Shown here one piece after another: positions 45,198 to 57,600 of a stretch of 64,000 nt of DNA. Made by a program: the position numbers and the translations under genes. The DNA lies in NCBI RefSeq assembly GCF_963676685.1, contig NC_092352.1, forward strand, positions 23,579,117 to 23,643,116. The letters are read 5' to 3'. How positions within the stretch are numbered: the stretch's first letter is position 1; each line of letters opens with the position of its first letter. The DNA is from Mytilus edulis (lineage: Eukaryota > Mollusca > Bivalvia > Mytilida > Mytilidae). The notes beneath the pieces are model-generated. The model saw only the letters and a program-made list of their open reading frames with translations, had not been told where the DNA came from and did not search any database.

Positions 45198-45214
45198 CTT
45201 ATAGCTGGAAAGTT
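45198..45214 (-). other. 5' UTR part of the epimerase exon
   Basis: 17 nt between a splice acceptor (AG at 45216-45215 on the minus strand) and the start codon. The upstream partner exon is not proven; a strong donor (AAAAG|GTATGTG) at 49774/49773 on the same strand is one candidate. Confidence 0.5.
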
Positions 45215-45270
45215 CTGTAAATGAAAATAATACAAAATAATTAATGTAGAATTTTTATTATTATAAGAAG

Positions 45271-47178
45271 AACCAGATGCTCCGCAGGGCGTAGCTTTAT
45301 ACGACCGCAGAGGTTGAACCCTGAACGGTTAGGGCAAGTATGGACACAACATTCAAGCTGGATTCAGCTCTAAATTTGGATTGTGATTAAATAGTTGACA
45401 CAGCATAGGTTTCTGACACAGAATGAATGTGTTCTAATGAACTTGAAATTTTTGTTTCTCTTAGAGCAATTCACTATGCTGTTGAATATTAATCCTCTCA
45501 AAAAAATGTTTGAAGAAATTTTCTTTTTTATTTATGAAATTTCAAATGAGAAAAATTGAACCCAATTTTTTTAATCACATCCCCCTTTCCCTTATTCCAA
45601 AACTAATCTCAATTAAAATTTCTAATGGAGTTTGCAACAATAACTACTCATTTAAATACATCATAAAATATTAAGATGTAAAAAAACTGCTTGTTATCAC
45701 TGAATGGTAAAGATTATTTTAATTTATCAGTTGGTAGTAAAAAGTGAATATACATTGTATATTGTATATAACAAAGATTTAAGTTGATTCTGGACAAAGA
45801 AAGATAACTCCAATTAAAAAAAAATCTTGCTAATGCACAATATTTTGCAATTAGATATTTCTTGCTTACTATTCTGGACAAAGAAAGATAACTCTAATTA
45901 AATTTTTTTTTTGATATTTCACAATATTGTGCAATTAGATATTTCTTGCCATTGCGCAATACTGTGCAATTGAAAAGACTTGCTATTGCACAATACTTAA
46001 TATAATAATTTTAGATCCTGATTTGGACCAACTTGAAAACTGGGCCCATAATAAAAAATCTAAGTACATTTTTGGATTCAGCATATCAAAGAACTTCAAG
46101 ATTTCAATTTTTGTTAAAATCAGACTAAGTTTAATTTTGGACCCTTTGGACTTTAGTGTAGACCAATTTGAAAACAGGACCAAAAATGAAGAATCTACAT
46201 ACACAGTTAGATTTGGTATATCAAAGAACCCCATTTATTCAATTTTTGATGAAATCAAACAAAGTTTAATTTTGGACCCTGATTTGGACCAACTTGAAAA
46301 CTGGGCCAATAATCAAGAATCTAAGTACATTTTTAGATTCAGCATATCAAAGAACCTAACTGATTCATTTTTTGTCAAAATCAAACTAAGTTTAATTTTG
46401 GACCCTTTGGACCTTAATGTAGACCAATTTGAAAACGGGACCAAAAGTTAAGAATCTACATACACAGTCATGACAGTTAGATTCAGCATATCAAAGAACC
46501 CCAATTATTCAATTTTGATGAAATCAAACAAAAGTTTAATTTTGGACCCTTTGGGCCCCTTATTATGTTGGGACCAAAACTCCCAAAATCAAACCCAACC
46601 TTTCTTTTATGATCATAAACCTTGTGTTTAAATTTCATAGATTTCTATTTACTTATACTAACGTTATGGTGCGAAAACCAAGAAAAATGCTTATTTGGGT
46701 CCCTTTTTGGCCCCTAATTCCTAAACTTTTGGGACCTAAACTCCCAAAATCAATACCAACCTTCCTTTTGTAGTCATTAACATTGTGTTTAAATTTCATT
46801 GATTTCTATTTACTTAAACTAATGTTATTGTGCGAAAACCAAGAATAATGCTTATTTGGGCCCTTTTTTGGCCCCTAATTCCTAAACTGTTGAGACCAAA
46901 ACTCCCAAAATCAATCCCAACCGTTCTTTTGTGGTCATAAACCTTGTGTCAAAATTTCATAGATTTCTATTAACTTAAACTAAAGTTATAGTGCGAAAAC
47001 CAAGAAAATGCTTATTTGGGCCCTTTTTGGCCCCTAATTCCTAAAATGTTGGGACCAAAACTCCCAAAATCAATACCAACCTTCCTTTTGTGGTCATAAA
47101 CCTTGTGTTAAAATTTCATAGATTTCCATTCACTTTTACTAAAGTTAGAGTGCGAAAACTAAAAGTATTCGGACGCCG

Positions 47179-47228
<50 letters not shown>

Positions 47229-47288
47229 CGACGCCAACGTGATAGCAATATACGACGAAAATTTTTTCAAAATTTGCGGTCGTATAAA
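45271..47288 (+). mobile_element. Non-autonomous DNA transposon, copy 2
   Basis: Same architecture and orientation as copy 1: starts AACCAGATGCTCCGCAGGG, with inverted 14-mers at 45296-45309 and 47275-47288. The internal repeats are GATTTGGACCAACTTGAAAAC (several) and AACTCCCAAAATCAAT (several). A (GAC)n run at about 47176-47226 has expanded near the right end; copy 1 has only a few triplets there. A 142-codon frame inside (46023-46451) only reflects the repeats. Confidence 0.75.
47176..47226 (+). repeat. GAC trinucleotide microsatellite
   Basis: About 16 uninterrupted GAC/ACG triplets inside transposon copy 2. Confidence 0.9.
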
Positions 47289-47346
47289 AATTATTCAATC
47301 ATTTCTTCAAAGTGATATTACATCAATAGACAAATAGATTCATGTA

Positions 47347-47582
47347 TTAGTGAGGCCCCTCATGGGGGGGGGTCTGGTAATCACATAATCACCATTTTTT
47401 TGCCAATATAATCACATAATCATTAAATATTTGCTTATCTTTAGTAATCAAATAATCATAAACTAAAAATACAGTCCTAGGTAATCAAATAATCATGAAA
47501 TATTTGGCTTAATAATCAAATAATCATTAAAAAAACGGCCAAGTAATCACATAATCAAAAACCCCATGAGGGCCCTCATTAG
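47347..47582. mobile_element. 228-bp foldback rich in TAATCA, flanked by TTAG
   Basis: The ends 47351-47367 and 47562-47578 are inverted copies (TGAGG(C/G)CCCTCATGGGG) and are bordered by TTAG on both sides, a probable target-site duplication. Between them TAATCA occurs 12 times, as six pairs of form TAATCA(A/C)ATAATCA or a close variant. No ORF. It appears to be a MITE of unassigned family. Confidence 0.7.
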
Positions 47583-48639
47583 TTCCAGGTAGCATATAAT
47601 GAAATTTCCACTAGAAGTCAAATGAACAATAGGTGTACAATAAGAGCATAATGTGGATGCATTGTTATTTGTGGTGTATAGGTTGGGGTCAGACCTAGAA
47701 TCTGATAGTCCAGTAGTCTGACAGTTCCTGTCCAATAGTCTGATAATCAGTCAGTCTGTCTCTGATGGTAAGACATGAATATGTGCTGAAGTAGATGATT
47801 GATCTAGTAAAGGAAATCCTGAATATTTCAGACATCATATTGAGTGATTTGATCGTTTCCTCTGTGAAAAATATTTTCTATAGGCTTGTATGATAAATTT
47901 AGTTAAAACCATTACAAAATATTGATGTTTTTTTTTTTTATTGAAAATGTAGTGGCCATGGTGGCACACATTTCAAGCATGTACAGGATGGTAACTGTTA
48001 AAATTTATGTAATTGATTACATGTTTACCCTAAGGTCACTGATGGAAAGTAGATTGTCACTAGAAATGGGGGTATGTTGGATAGTGTCAATAATTTTTCT
48101 TTGCAACAGAAAACCTAGGGACCCCTCAGAGAGTTCTTTGACATGGATAGAGAGTGGAATTCTACCTAGACATGAAGCATCTGATTTAACGCCACATTCC
48201 GTTATGGATGTCCAATTGTCCACAAGGTAAAATAGATTTATTATTGCTTGCTTACATGCATAAGATACAAGCGAAGGTAATAATCCATCAAAATTTAAAG
48301 TGTTGATGTGTCAGACATTGCCATATTAGGCAACCAAAATTCATTGGAAAATTTACTACATGTACTCAAAAAGAAAGTCATGTGAATTTAATAGCAGTTG
48401 CAAAGGAAAACTAATTTGCAGTATAATCAAACAGACAGACACCAATGGCATTATGCAGGGCATGAAATTTAAAGCAAATGAAGGCATTGAAGGCAGGTTA
48501 CTTTTCCTTAATTATTACAAAAGTTCAATGATGTCATATAACATGTATAATGATAGTTATTTGTATGTTAAATGTTTTGATGTACATGATGTACATGTGT
48601 AAGGTGTGAATATCTGCAAGATGTTATACATGAATAATT
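47583..48639. other. No supported gene
   Basis: Several frames of 60-100 codons occur but none shows a domain, splice context or partner exon. Confidence 0.35.
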
Positions 48640-48832
48640 TGGAGTTTAGTATGATATCCATTATCACTGTACTAGGATATACACTTGTTTTAGGGCCAGC
48701 TGAAGGACAACTCCGGGTACAGGAGTTTCTTGCTGCATTGAAAATCTATTGGTGACCTTCTGCTGTTTTGCGTTCTATGGCCGGGTTGTTGTCTCTTTGA
48801 CACATTCCCGATTTACATTCTCAATTTTATTA
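48640..48832 (+). mobile_element. Solo tail end of RT family A
   Basis: Carries the last ~190 bp of the family A tail (ATTATCACTG, GGGCCAGCTGAAGGAC, GGTTGTTGTCTCTTTGACAC) and ends CATTCTCAATTTTATT. Confidence 0.7.
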
Positions 48833-48938
48833 AGAATATAATACGACAAAATTAAGTACAATACAGATACATGTAAGTTGATAGAATCTCCAGCATCTTA
48901 ACCATAGCTTTTCTGTTTTAAGTTCTAGCATATGCCTA

Positions 48939-49100
48939 TACACCTTATCGCTATTTGTCCGACATTACTGGATATCACACAGGTTTCTGTAAAATTTTGA
49001 CGTCATAAAACAAAATATCTGACCCCACAATGGAAAAGTGATTGTGTATGACGTCAATAGTTCAAGCGGCCTGGTCAGCCGGGATTAGCGATAAGGTGTA
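48939..49100. mobile_element. TA-flanked MITE, copy 1, with two CRE sites
   Basis: The 13-bp inverted ends CACCTTATCGCTA (48941-48953) and TAGCGATAAGGTG (49086-49098) are flanked by TA, as in Tc1/mariner-like insertions. The interior has two full TGACGTCA palindromes, the consensus CREB/ATF site. The second copy, inverted, is at 62882-63043. Confidence 0.8.
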
Positions 49101-49998
49101 TTGACCACCCATCCCTCCTAAAGAAGTTTCAAGTAATATGGTGTAAAACCAGAAAACATCATTCACACACCTTCAGACACACCACAGGCACTTGTCTCAG
49201 AATATTTTTTTCTATATACTTTAATTTTAAATATTAAGGGGAAAAAAATCTGAGACAAATGCCTGTACAACACATCTATCTAAACAGCCTATCAGGTATA
49301 TACATGTACATTCAACATTTGTCCAGAGGCTCCTACAGATTTTAATTTTTCCCATACCTAAACATCTAAAGGTGTTAATTCACAGACAGTTGATTCTTTC
49401 AGACAGCAGCTCACATGTGCTGTTCTCTTCCCTCTCATTTAAATATTTTAATCTCATGTAGGCTGTACATACTATGCCTATTCGGGTTCTTTGCAGCTTC
49501 TTTATTCACTTTACAGTATAATAAATTGTTGTATATATACCAAAGTCTGATAGTCGACTTTGGTATATTTTTACCCCCTTATTGATAGGATTTCAAACTC
49601 CTGTGACAAAAACGAACCATACTAACTACAGTGTCAGTGATTTTTTTTGTGTGGATTGTTATCCTTGTTATCTTTGAAGTCGTCAACTCTTTAACAGCAT
49701 TCAAATATATGCTAAATGACACATGACTTCAAGTTGTAAAGTGTCTATCCTCTTTTAATTAAATTTCACATACCTTTTCCGTTTATTTAGCAGGAACCAT
49801 CAGAGAGAAGGGAAAGATACTATAAATGTACGTTTCTTCTTCTTCTCCTATTCGTAAATCCTTCCAGTTATGGAACACCTCCTCATCAGCGGATATCATC
49901 CAGACGGGAGTTAATTAAAATTTATGCACTAAAAAAAGTTCCCCAACTAACTTAAAATTTTTAAATTCACTGTACACGGGTAAAATCTAAAATATTTA
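49101..49998. other. No supported coding sequence
   Basis: A strong donor-like site on the minus strand (AAAAG|GTATGTG at 49774/49773) could end a non-coding first exon of the epimerase gene; this is unproven. Confidence 0.3.
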
Positions 49999-50174
49999 AG
50001 GACTGATAAAATAATTTACGCAATAAAGGTAAAAATATCTAGGCCCTATATTAGATAAAATCAAGGATTTGTATAGTAAGGGGTCTTACTATACAAATCC
50101 TTGATAAAATCAAAAATATGTAAGGACTGATAAAATAATTTACGCAATAAAAGGTAAAAATATCTAGGCCCTAT
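49999..50174. repeat. Direct repeats around a perfect 21-bp hairpin
   Basis: Arms 50060-50080 and 50085-50105 are perfectly complementary with a 4-nt GGGT loop. The hairpin lies between two ~50-bp direct repeats (49999-50049 and 50122-50174) that both end TATCTAGGCCCTAT. Confidence 0.85.
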
Positions 50175-52231
50175 CAATATTTACTTATAAGATTTACTGT
50201 ACACAACTAAAATCTAAAAATATAGGGTACTTTATACAATGGAAAGCAGGACACCCCTGCCTCTACCTATACACATATGTACATAATGTTGAAGTTCATT
50301 TCATATCTTTCCTTATTGCACTGAATATATTGCCTATACATATTTCATTAATAACTTCTCCCTGTCTACACAAGAACCTCCTATGTAAGAGCACCGCCGT
50401 TTATTAACTAAGGAACGAGAAACAGACTGCAGTACAAATGTAACTGTATCAGTTTTGGTCAATACAGTTGATTTGTGCATTGCTTTAACGCTCCATTTAC
50501 CTGTCATAACATGTTTAATTAATATACAAGATTTATTCAAAATCAAGAAGAGAAAAGTATAATAAAATTTCAGAATACAATGGTGAACAGGACATCATTC
50601 TTTTATGGGGGTCTCATTGGGGGGGGGGGGGGGTGGGGGTGGGGGGGGGGGTGTTTCTGATCCCGGATCCCGCTTACTGTTTTTTCAGATTCCTGCATCC
50701 TGGTAACACTATATATGTACGTAAGCCATTCCCATTTTTTTTTGCAATTTCCAGTTTTCATGGCACAATAATTTACCTTTCACGTGTCATGCTTACAAAA
50801 AATTGTCAATCCTGCGTCACACTTAGATCCTAATGAGACCCACTTCCATGTTCAGTGAACCATGAAATCAGGATAAACACTTTAATTTGGCCTTACATTT
50901 TAAGAATTATCCTAATGAACATGTGACTAGAAGGGAAGAAAACAAAAAAAAAGACAAATATCAGTACAGACAACTAAAGACTGAGCAAAATGAACCTGAC
51001 CTTAAACCAGAGGTCAGCTCAGTTGCTTCAGAAATGGTAGCAGATACTGCTCCACATGTGACACCTATCATGTGACACCTATAAAATATTGTTTAGTTAT
51101 ATCATGGAATAAGATTTCATGCAATCATGGATTTGTAAATGACTCTTAAAATCTATTGATTTTTTTCCGATTCCTGATGTTTTTTTCCCCCTGCTTTCCT
51201 AATCTTGATAGTGATATTCTTTTGGCCATCTCTAACAGTGTGCCTTTGCTGGCCTGTGTTTGAAGTGTCACTTTAATTACATTTCAAAGAACACCCCAAT
51301 CTTTGTATACCTAGTAAATCATATAATTATAATTAGTTTTTTTGAGATAAAGGTTATCACAAATTGTCAAGAGACTGCTTTTACTGAATTCTTTAATTAT
51401 ACATTAGGAATCAGATTGAAAGATTGGTTGTAGGAATAACATTACAAATTAAGCCGCCAATATCACATCTTATTTTTTGTTATGATCAAATGTATTTCAG
51501 TGGTGTTCCTTGGTAGCTGTCTGCCTTTTTTTTCTTTGTTTTGAACATGAATCAGCCTTTACTTTTTCCCTTTTCAATTGTTTAGAATCTCTTAGTGGTT
51601 GGGCTTTTCATAGCTTACAGTATGAGATGAACTCATTGTTGAGATGAACTCATTGTTTAGTGCCATATAATTTACATTCAATGCCATACAGTTTAATTTC
51701 TTGTTGTTTGGTCTCTAGTTGATAGTTATCACATTGGCACTCATACCACATCTCCTAATTTTTATAATGAATATATGACTAAATATCGTAATTTTATAAT
51801 AACTCATATTGAGAAAAAAAAATCATGTTATAACAAATGAATTTTCTTTTATGCAATCCTTGAAATTAAAATATTTTAAAATATAAGCTGTTTGATACAA
51901 TCAAGTTTTTGGTTGGTTTGTTCCACTCAATCAACAGAAAGGTTCAATTTGGGACTTGAAGTTATATAACCCTTCATAGTATAAATCAGAAGAAAACTTG
52001 ATAATCATTGGAAATCTACAAATAATTTTGGAAAAATTCAATATAGGGACACCAGCTTATGTTGTTTTTTATGTATTCTTCATTTAAATAACCTGTAATG
52101 TTGTCATTCGAGAGAATCAGATAAAGTTTTTTTAAGTGTTTTTACTCTCAGCCTTCCTGCTGAAGATTCCAAAAATGTTTGTCAAATGCAAAACACTTGT
52201 TTATAAAAAAAGAATTTTTAACTTTTAATTA
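50175..52231. other. No supported gene; G-rich run and family C fragment
   Basis: Contains a run of about 30 nearly pure G at 50620-50652 and a truncated family C repeat at about 51690-51765. No gene was recognised. Confidence 0.4.
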
Positions 52232-52318
52232 TAATTGAGAATGGAAATGGGGAATGTGCCAAAGAGACAACAACCCGACCATAGAGCAGACAACAGCAGA
52301 AGGTCACCAACAGGTCTT
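52232..52318 (-). mobile_element. Solo tail end of RT family A, short
   Basis: Only the last ~87 bp of the family A tail on the minus strand (CCCGACCATAGAGCAGACAA, ATTGAGAATGGAAATGGGG). Confidence 0.65.
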
Positions 52319-54502
52319 CTGTTTCCATTTAAAAAAAATTAGCCATTTTGATTATGAATTTTTCCAAACATCTGCTAAAGTTATGCATTTGTTTCCCAGA
52401 GCATACTGTGGATTCCTTTATTTTTTTGGGTACTAATTTTCGTGGATCATTAAAAAAATACATTTAATGGCTATTTAATTTCGTGGTTTTGCCAAGTCTG
52501 CATACAAGTCTATAGAAAAATTTATAATTGGTTGAATATTTAATTTTGTTGTTAGCTTCATCTTGTATAAACAAAAATCATCCAACAAATAATAATGAAT
52601 CTTCAGTAACTTAAAACCTGATTAATAAATGTAAAATGCATACTGTAATTCGATTAACCTACATTTATTTTTGTGTGATAATTAAAACAAAACACATTGT
52701 AAGATAGTGGTAAATTTTATAAATTAATCAATGATTACATAAGTCCGATAACAAACAAGTATTTTTCATTAAAATATTTAACTTGTAAAATAAAGTAAAT
52801 AACAACATCAAAGTGTATAGATTATTTGGTAACAAATACAAATGTGTATATTGAAGTTCTAAAAAATATGATTGATAATACGCCCTGAGATAATTAACAA
52901 ATATACAAAAATAAATTAATAAGAATAATTTGCAACAAATTTATAACACAAATATATTGAAGAACAAAGATAGATAAAAATAAAAATTATGAACTGTATA
53001 TCATCAATAAAATACATAAAAATGTTCACATTTTAGTTTCAGAATTGTAGATAATTTACACATTTCAAAGAATTAAAGATATATAATAACAAATTTATTG
53101 TAAGTTGGTCAGTATTCAGCCTGATGAGTTCAAAATTCAATAATCTTCTAAAGACAAAGAGAAGGAATTTTATATATTGAATAGAATATATATAACTTAA
53201 TTTCAAATATGATGAGGAGAAGAAAATAACAACAGTGTTTCCTTAAGACATTCAAAAATTATAGTATGTATTCTATATTGGTCAATTATGTGATATATAC
53301 TGGTAATATGTTCAAACCGTTTTCATAATAAAAATGGTACTATACATGACAAAATATATAAGAGTCACCAAACAGATTTCTGCTAGCTGTGAAAATTGCA
53401 ACTGGCAAAGAAAATAATTTGTGAAAGGAATTTTAGGTTTCCTTCACTGAAGTTGACATTATCATTTTTTTTTTATATCTGTTTTTCATTATGAATGCAT
53501 GTTTCTAAAGATTCTTTGTCTAAAAATAATCTGTCTGAGGAGACATGTGAGGTATAATAAAAAAAACAATCCAGGGAAAACCCTGTACATATTTTACCAT
53601 AGACTGAAACATGAACATAACATTTTTGCAATTATATAAATACACACACATGTATCACAGAATTTTTAAAGTATATGAAGTATATATAATAAAAAGTAAT
53701 AAACAAAAAATTTACCAAGCATCATTCATCAAAATCATGATGAATATGTGGACTGATTAAAATGTTTATGGACACAAAAAATCTGAAAATCATCAGCTGT
53801 AACTTTTTGGATCAGCCCTCAAAAATCTACATATTAGAAATCTAATTAAAACAAATTTGATGAAAGACAAAGGTGCATAATCTGAAATGTAAAATTAGAA
53901 CAGGTTCAAATGTTACAGTAGTTGTAAATTAAGTAGATTTAATATCTTAAAAATCATAATATTTAAAATCAATATGATTAACGATTCGTCATGAAAATAT
54001 AAAAAAACTAAAGAAAGGGATTAAATCTATAACTTGTTGTACCCATAACTAACAATCAGCAAAACTTAAAATAATTTTAAGACATAAAAATAAGACATTA
54101 TAATTCCAGTTAGCGCATTAATAATATATGTAATAAGGGATAACACAAAATAAATATGAAATTATAACTAAATTGTTCCTTAAAACTTAATTGTCTTTTC
54201 CACTAAAAAATGTACTAAAACTTGTACTGCATTTGAAAAAAAAAAGAAGAAAAAAAAAAAGAATTGCATTAAAATCAAGTTCTCTAGTATAAAGAGTTCA
54301 ATCACCACAATGTATCAACATATCTTATCATCATAAATACAGTTTTTAAGTGGAAAATATAAAAAAAAATAAGAACAAATGTAAAGCTAATGGAATGCAA
54401 TAAGTATGGCTAAGTAAACACCATTATTGGAACTATAAATAATTGTTGAAATCAACATGAAAATATACATATTTTTTTAATGTGCTACATGAAATTTATT
54501 TA
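52319..54502. other. AT-rich intergenic stretch
   Basis: Very AT-rich, with no frame or repeat that I can support. It lies downstream of the BTB gene's stop codon and probably includes its 3' UTR. Confidence 0.4.
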
Positions 54503-54639
54503 TTATATTTTCATTTTTTCCGTCATTTTCTGTATAAGCTCTAACATCAAGCCTTGAGGAAGTGATGTAAATGATGGTAGTCGTACTACCTCTGCCATGT
54601 TTTCCTGCATGTAATTCTCACAAATAGTTTTGATACTTT
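54503..54639 (-). CDS. BTB gene exon 9 (terminal)
   Basis: Follows the acceptor CTATCTTTCAG. Two bases finish a split Glu codon. 44 residues, including ENYMQENMAEVVRLPSF, to a TAA at 54503. C-terminal helical tail. Confidence 0.85.
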
Positions 54640-57600
54640 CTGAAAGATAGAGGCAAAAGTCTTTAAATAACAAGTCTAACCAAAGAATTTTATTTACTAA
54701 GAATGAGTAAACAAATTCCACATATCTTGAATACAACATCCTCCTTTTAGACAATACCATTTTCATCTCAATTTAACATGTTTGAGCAACTGTTATCAGA
54801 TACATATTAAACAGCCTACATGCCCATTAAAAACTTCCCCTAAATATCACAGATTTTTTGTTGTTGCAGAATATTAGGGGGAAAACAGCATTGATAAATA
54901 CAATTTTTCTTACCATGAGTATCATGGAAAAGGGGATAAAATTTAAATTTTTAACCTTCTTGTTTATGATATATAACTAATTGATTTAGGTAAAGGTATA
55001 GATTTGTTTCTCTTTACAGCAAGGCATTTTTTTATGTTCTAATTTCTTACCTATTATAGGAAGTGCAGAGATAACATCTACATATACCTCTACAACATTC
55101 TGTATAGTCAATGCTGAACTCAATTCAAAGATGGCCAATGACTTCAAACCATCTAAAGAAAACCTGTCTGCAGCTACAAAGAGATCAATATGAATAAGTG
55201 AAAATGTGAAGTATTTATAGATTATCGTTGATCATCACAACGAGATTGATTTTCTCGCTTGAGCCAGGACGGCGAAAGCGAGAAAGGCAATCAAGTTGAG
55301 ATGACCAATGAAATCTGTTTATCGCTATTTTACCTATGACGAGGTTGTCAATTTCGTTAGCAACACCACATGCCTGCTTAGTTTCTAGCGATTATTTTCC
55401 ATCTCAAGCTAGTAGCATGATATGAAAAATATCACAAAAAAAGATCAAAGGAAAAATGCACAAAATAGCGATAATGTGGATTTATGAAAAATTATATTTG
55501 AACACCATACCTAAGGGAGCTACCATTTGATTTTTATGGGGGGGCTAGGATTAAAAATTTTGTCCTGCTTTTTTTTTTAGTTGTAATCTCTGTCCTGCCT
55601 TTTTATTTTTTACTCTATTCGGTCCTGCCTTTTTTTTTTACTAGTTATCCTGACTTTTTTTTACACAAATTGTCATCCTGCCTTTTTTTTTTACCAAGTT
55701 GCTCATCCTGCCTTTTTTTTTTACTCAAAACTCCTGTCCTGCCTATTTTTTTCAAATTTCATCCTAGCCCCCCCATAAAAATCAAATGGTAGCTCCCTAA
55801 TGTTATATAGAGAACTACTTTTTTCATTTTTAATCTTTATACAAATACCCTATCCAAAAACAACAAAAATACACAAAAAAGAAATTACTTGACAACCTTC
55901 ATTCAATGTTTCTTTTCCTGACAAGCCAAACATAAGTGATATAAAATCCATTTCCTAGTATAACTGAGGTAATCCAATATTTGAAATTGAATTAAGTTAA
56001 TGTTAATGTTTATAAAGCGAGTACAAGCAAAAAGGTTTAATGATAAAACTTATAGGGTGGTTTGCTTCTAGCTTTTGTTAGTTTTGTATGATTTTAATTT
56101 TAGCTTCTTTTATATATTTTGGAGTTAAGTATGACATTCATTATCACTGAACTAGCATACATTTTTGTTTAGGGCAAGCTGAAGCATTAATGTCCAGTGC
56201 AAGATGATTATTCAATATTGTAGATGTTGCGATATCTACAATGTTAACATGATGTTGTGTCAACATCGTTTACATTGTTTGAACCCTTGTATATTGTTTA
56301 CATCGTTGACATTGTTAACATCGCGATGTATACAATGTTAACGATGTTCAGATTTGTTCTGGTTAAAAAAAATGCAAACTATACATGTAATCTACAGACT
56401 TTATTGAATAATATAATTGAAAAAAACAACTTTTTTGTGAATATTGTCAACATTACAATGAGTGATGTTGATGATGTAAACAATATAAACAAGACAAACA
56501 GAAAGTTATAGAGTCGATCATAAGCACAATATTGACACTATATTGTTAACATTCCGTTGTATACGATGTGAACGATGTAAACAGAAAGGTTTGGACTCTG
56601 TATACAATATAAACACGAAGTTGACACGATATTGTTAACATTGCGCTGTAAACGATGTAAACAGAAAGGTATGGACTCTGTATACAATATTAACACGATG
56701 TTGACACGATATTGTTAACATCACGATGTATACGATGTGAACGATGTAAACACAAAGGTGTAGACTCTATATATACAACATTAACACAATGTTGACACGA
56801 CATTGTTAACATCATGTTGTATACGATGTTAATGATGTAAACACAATGGTACATAACATATAGATAGGATACAATGTAAACACAATAACGACACTATAAA
56901 GGTGGCATTGCAATGTTGAAAATATTGACAAACATCGTTCACTGGACGCCTTTAGTGCAGAATTTTCTTGCTGTATTGAAGACCCAATGGTGGCATTTGG
57001 CTGTTTTCTGCTCTTTGATCAGGTTTTTGTCTCTTTGGTCAGGTTTTTTTGTCTCTTTTGACACATTCCCCATTTATATTTTCAATTTTATTAGTTACTT
57101 ACTTCTCCAAACTTTTGGAAGAATCTGACTTTGACAGTTCTGTGGTAGCTTGTTTGTGTAGATGTAATGTAATATGATTGAGAACCTCTCTCATTATTTA
57201 CTTACTTCTCCAAACCTTTGGAAGAATCTGACTTTGACAGTTTTGTGGTAGCTTGTTTGTGTAGATGTAATGTAATATGATTGAGAACGCTCTGTCATCC
57301 ACGTCCTTTAACTCAATTGGTTTCTGTTAAAAAAAAAAGATCAATCATAAGTAAAATTTGTCTCCAAACCATTTTGTTTATGGTAGGTAAAGTGATTAAA
57401 CTGAAATCTTCAAATATGTGGAACCTTTGCTATAAGGTTGTGAAAAAGGGAGATTTTTTTTTATTCATAGGCGGATCCAGGGGGGCCTGGGGGGCCTGTG
57501 CCCCACTCCCCCCTTTCGTGGGAAACAGAACAAAATTGAAAATTATTAAAACAAACTAAACCAGAGTTTAAAGGGGCATAAATATTGTAAACAAAGTCAA

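Noticed and set aside
46023-46451. 142-codon frame with repeated LDQLENW-like phrases
   Set aside because: It lies inside transposon copy 2 and its periodicity comes from the internal DNA repeats; the same region is not open in copy 1.
47116-47298. Frame with a long valine run
   Set aside because: It is a translation of the GAC microsatellite.
48360-48602. 80-codon frame
   Set aside because: No domain, splice context or repeat relation; chance in AT-rich DNA is more likely.
54640-54766. Upstream extension of the last BTB exon to an ATG at 54766
   Set aside because: A strong acceptor at 54640 and the matching phase with exon 8 show that this part is intron.
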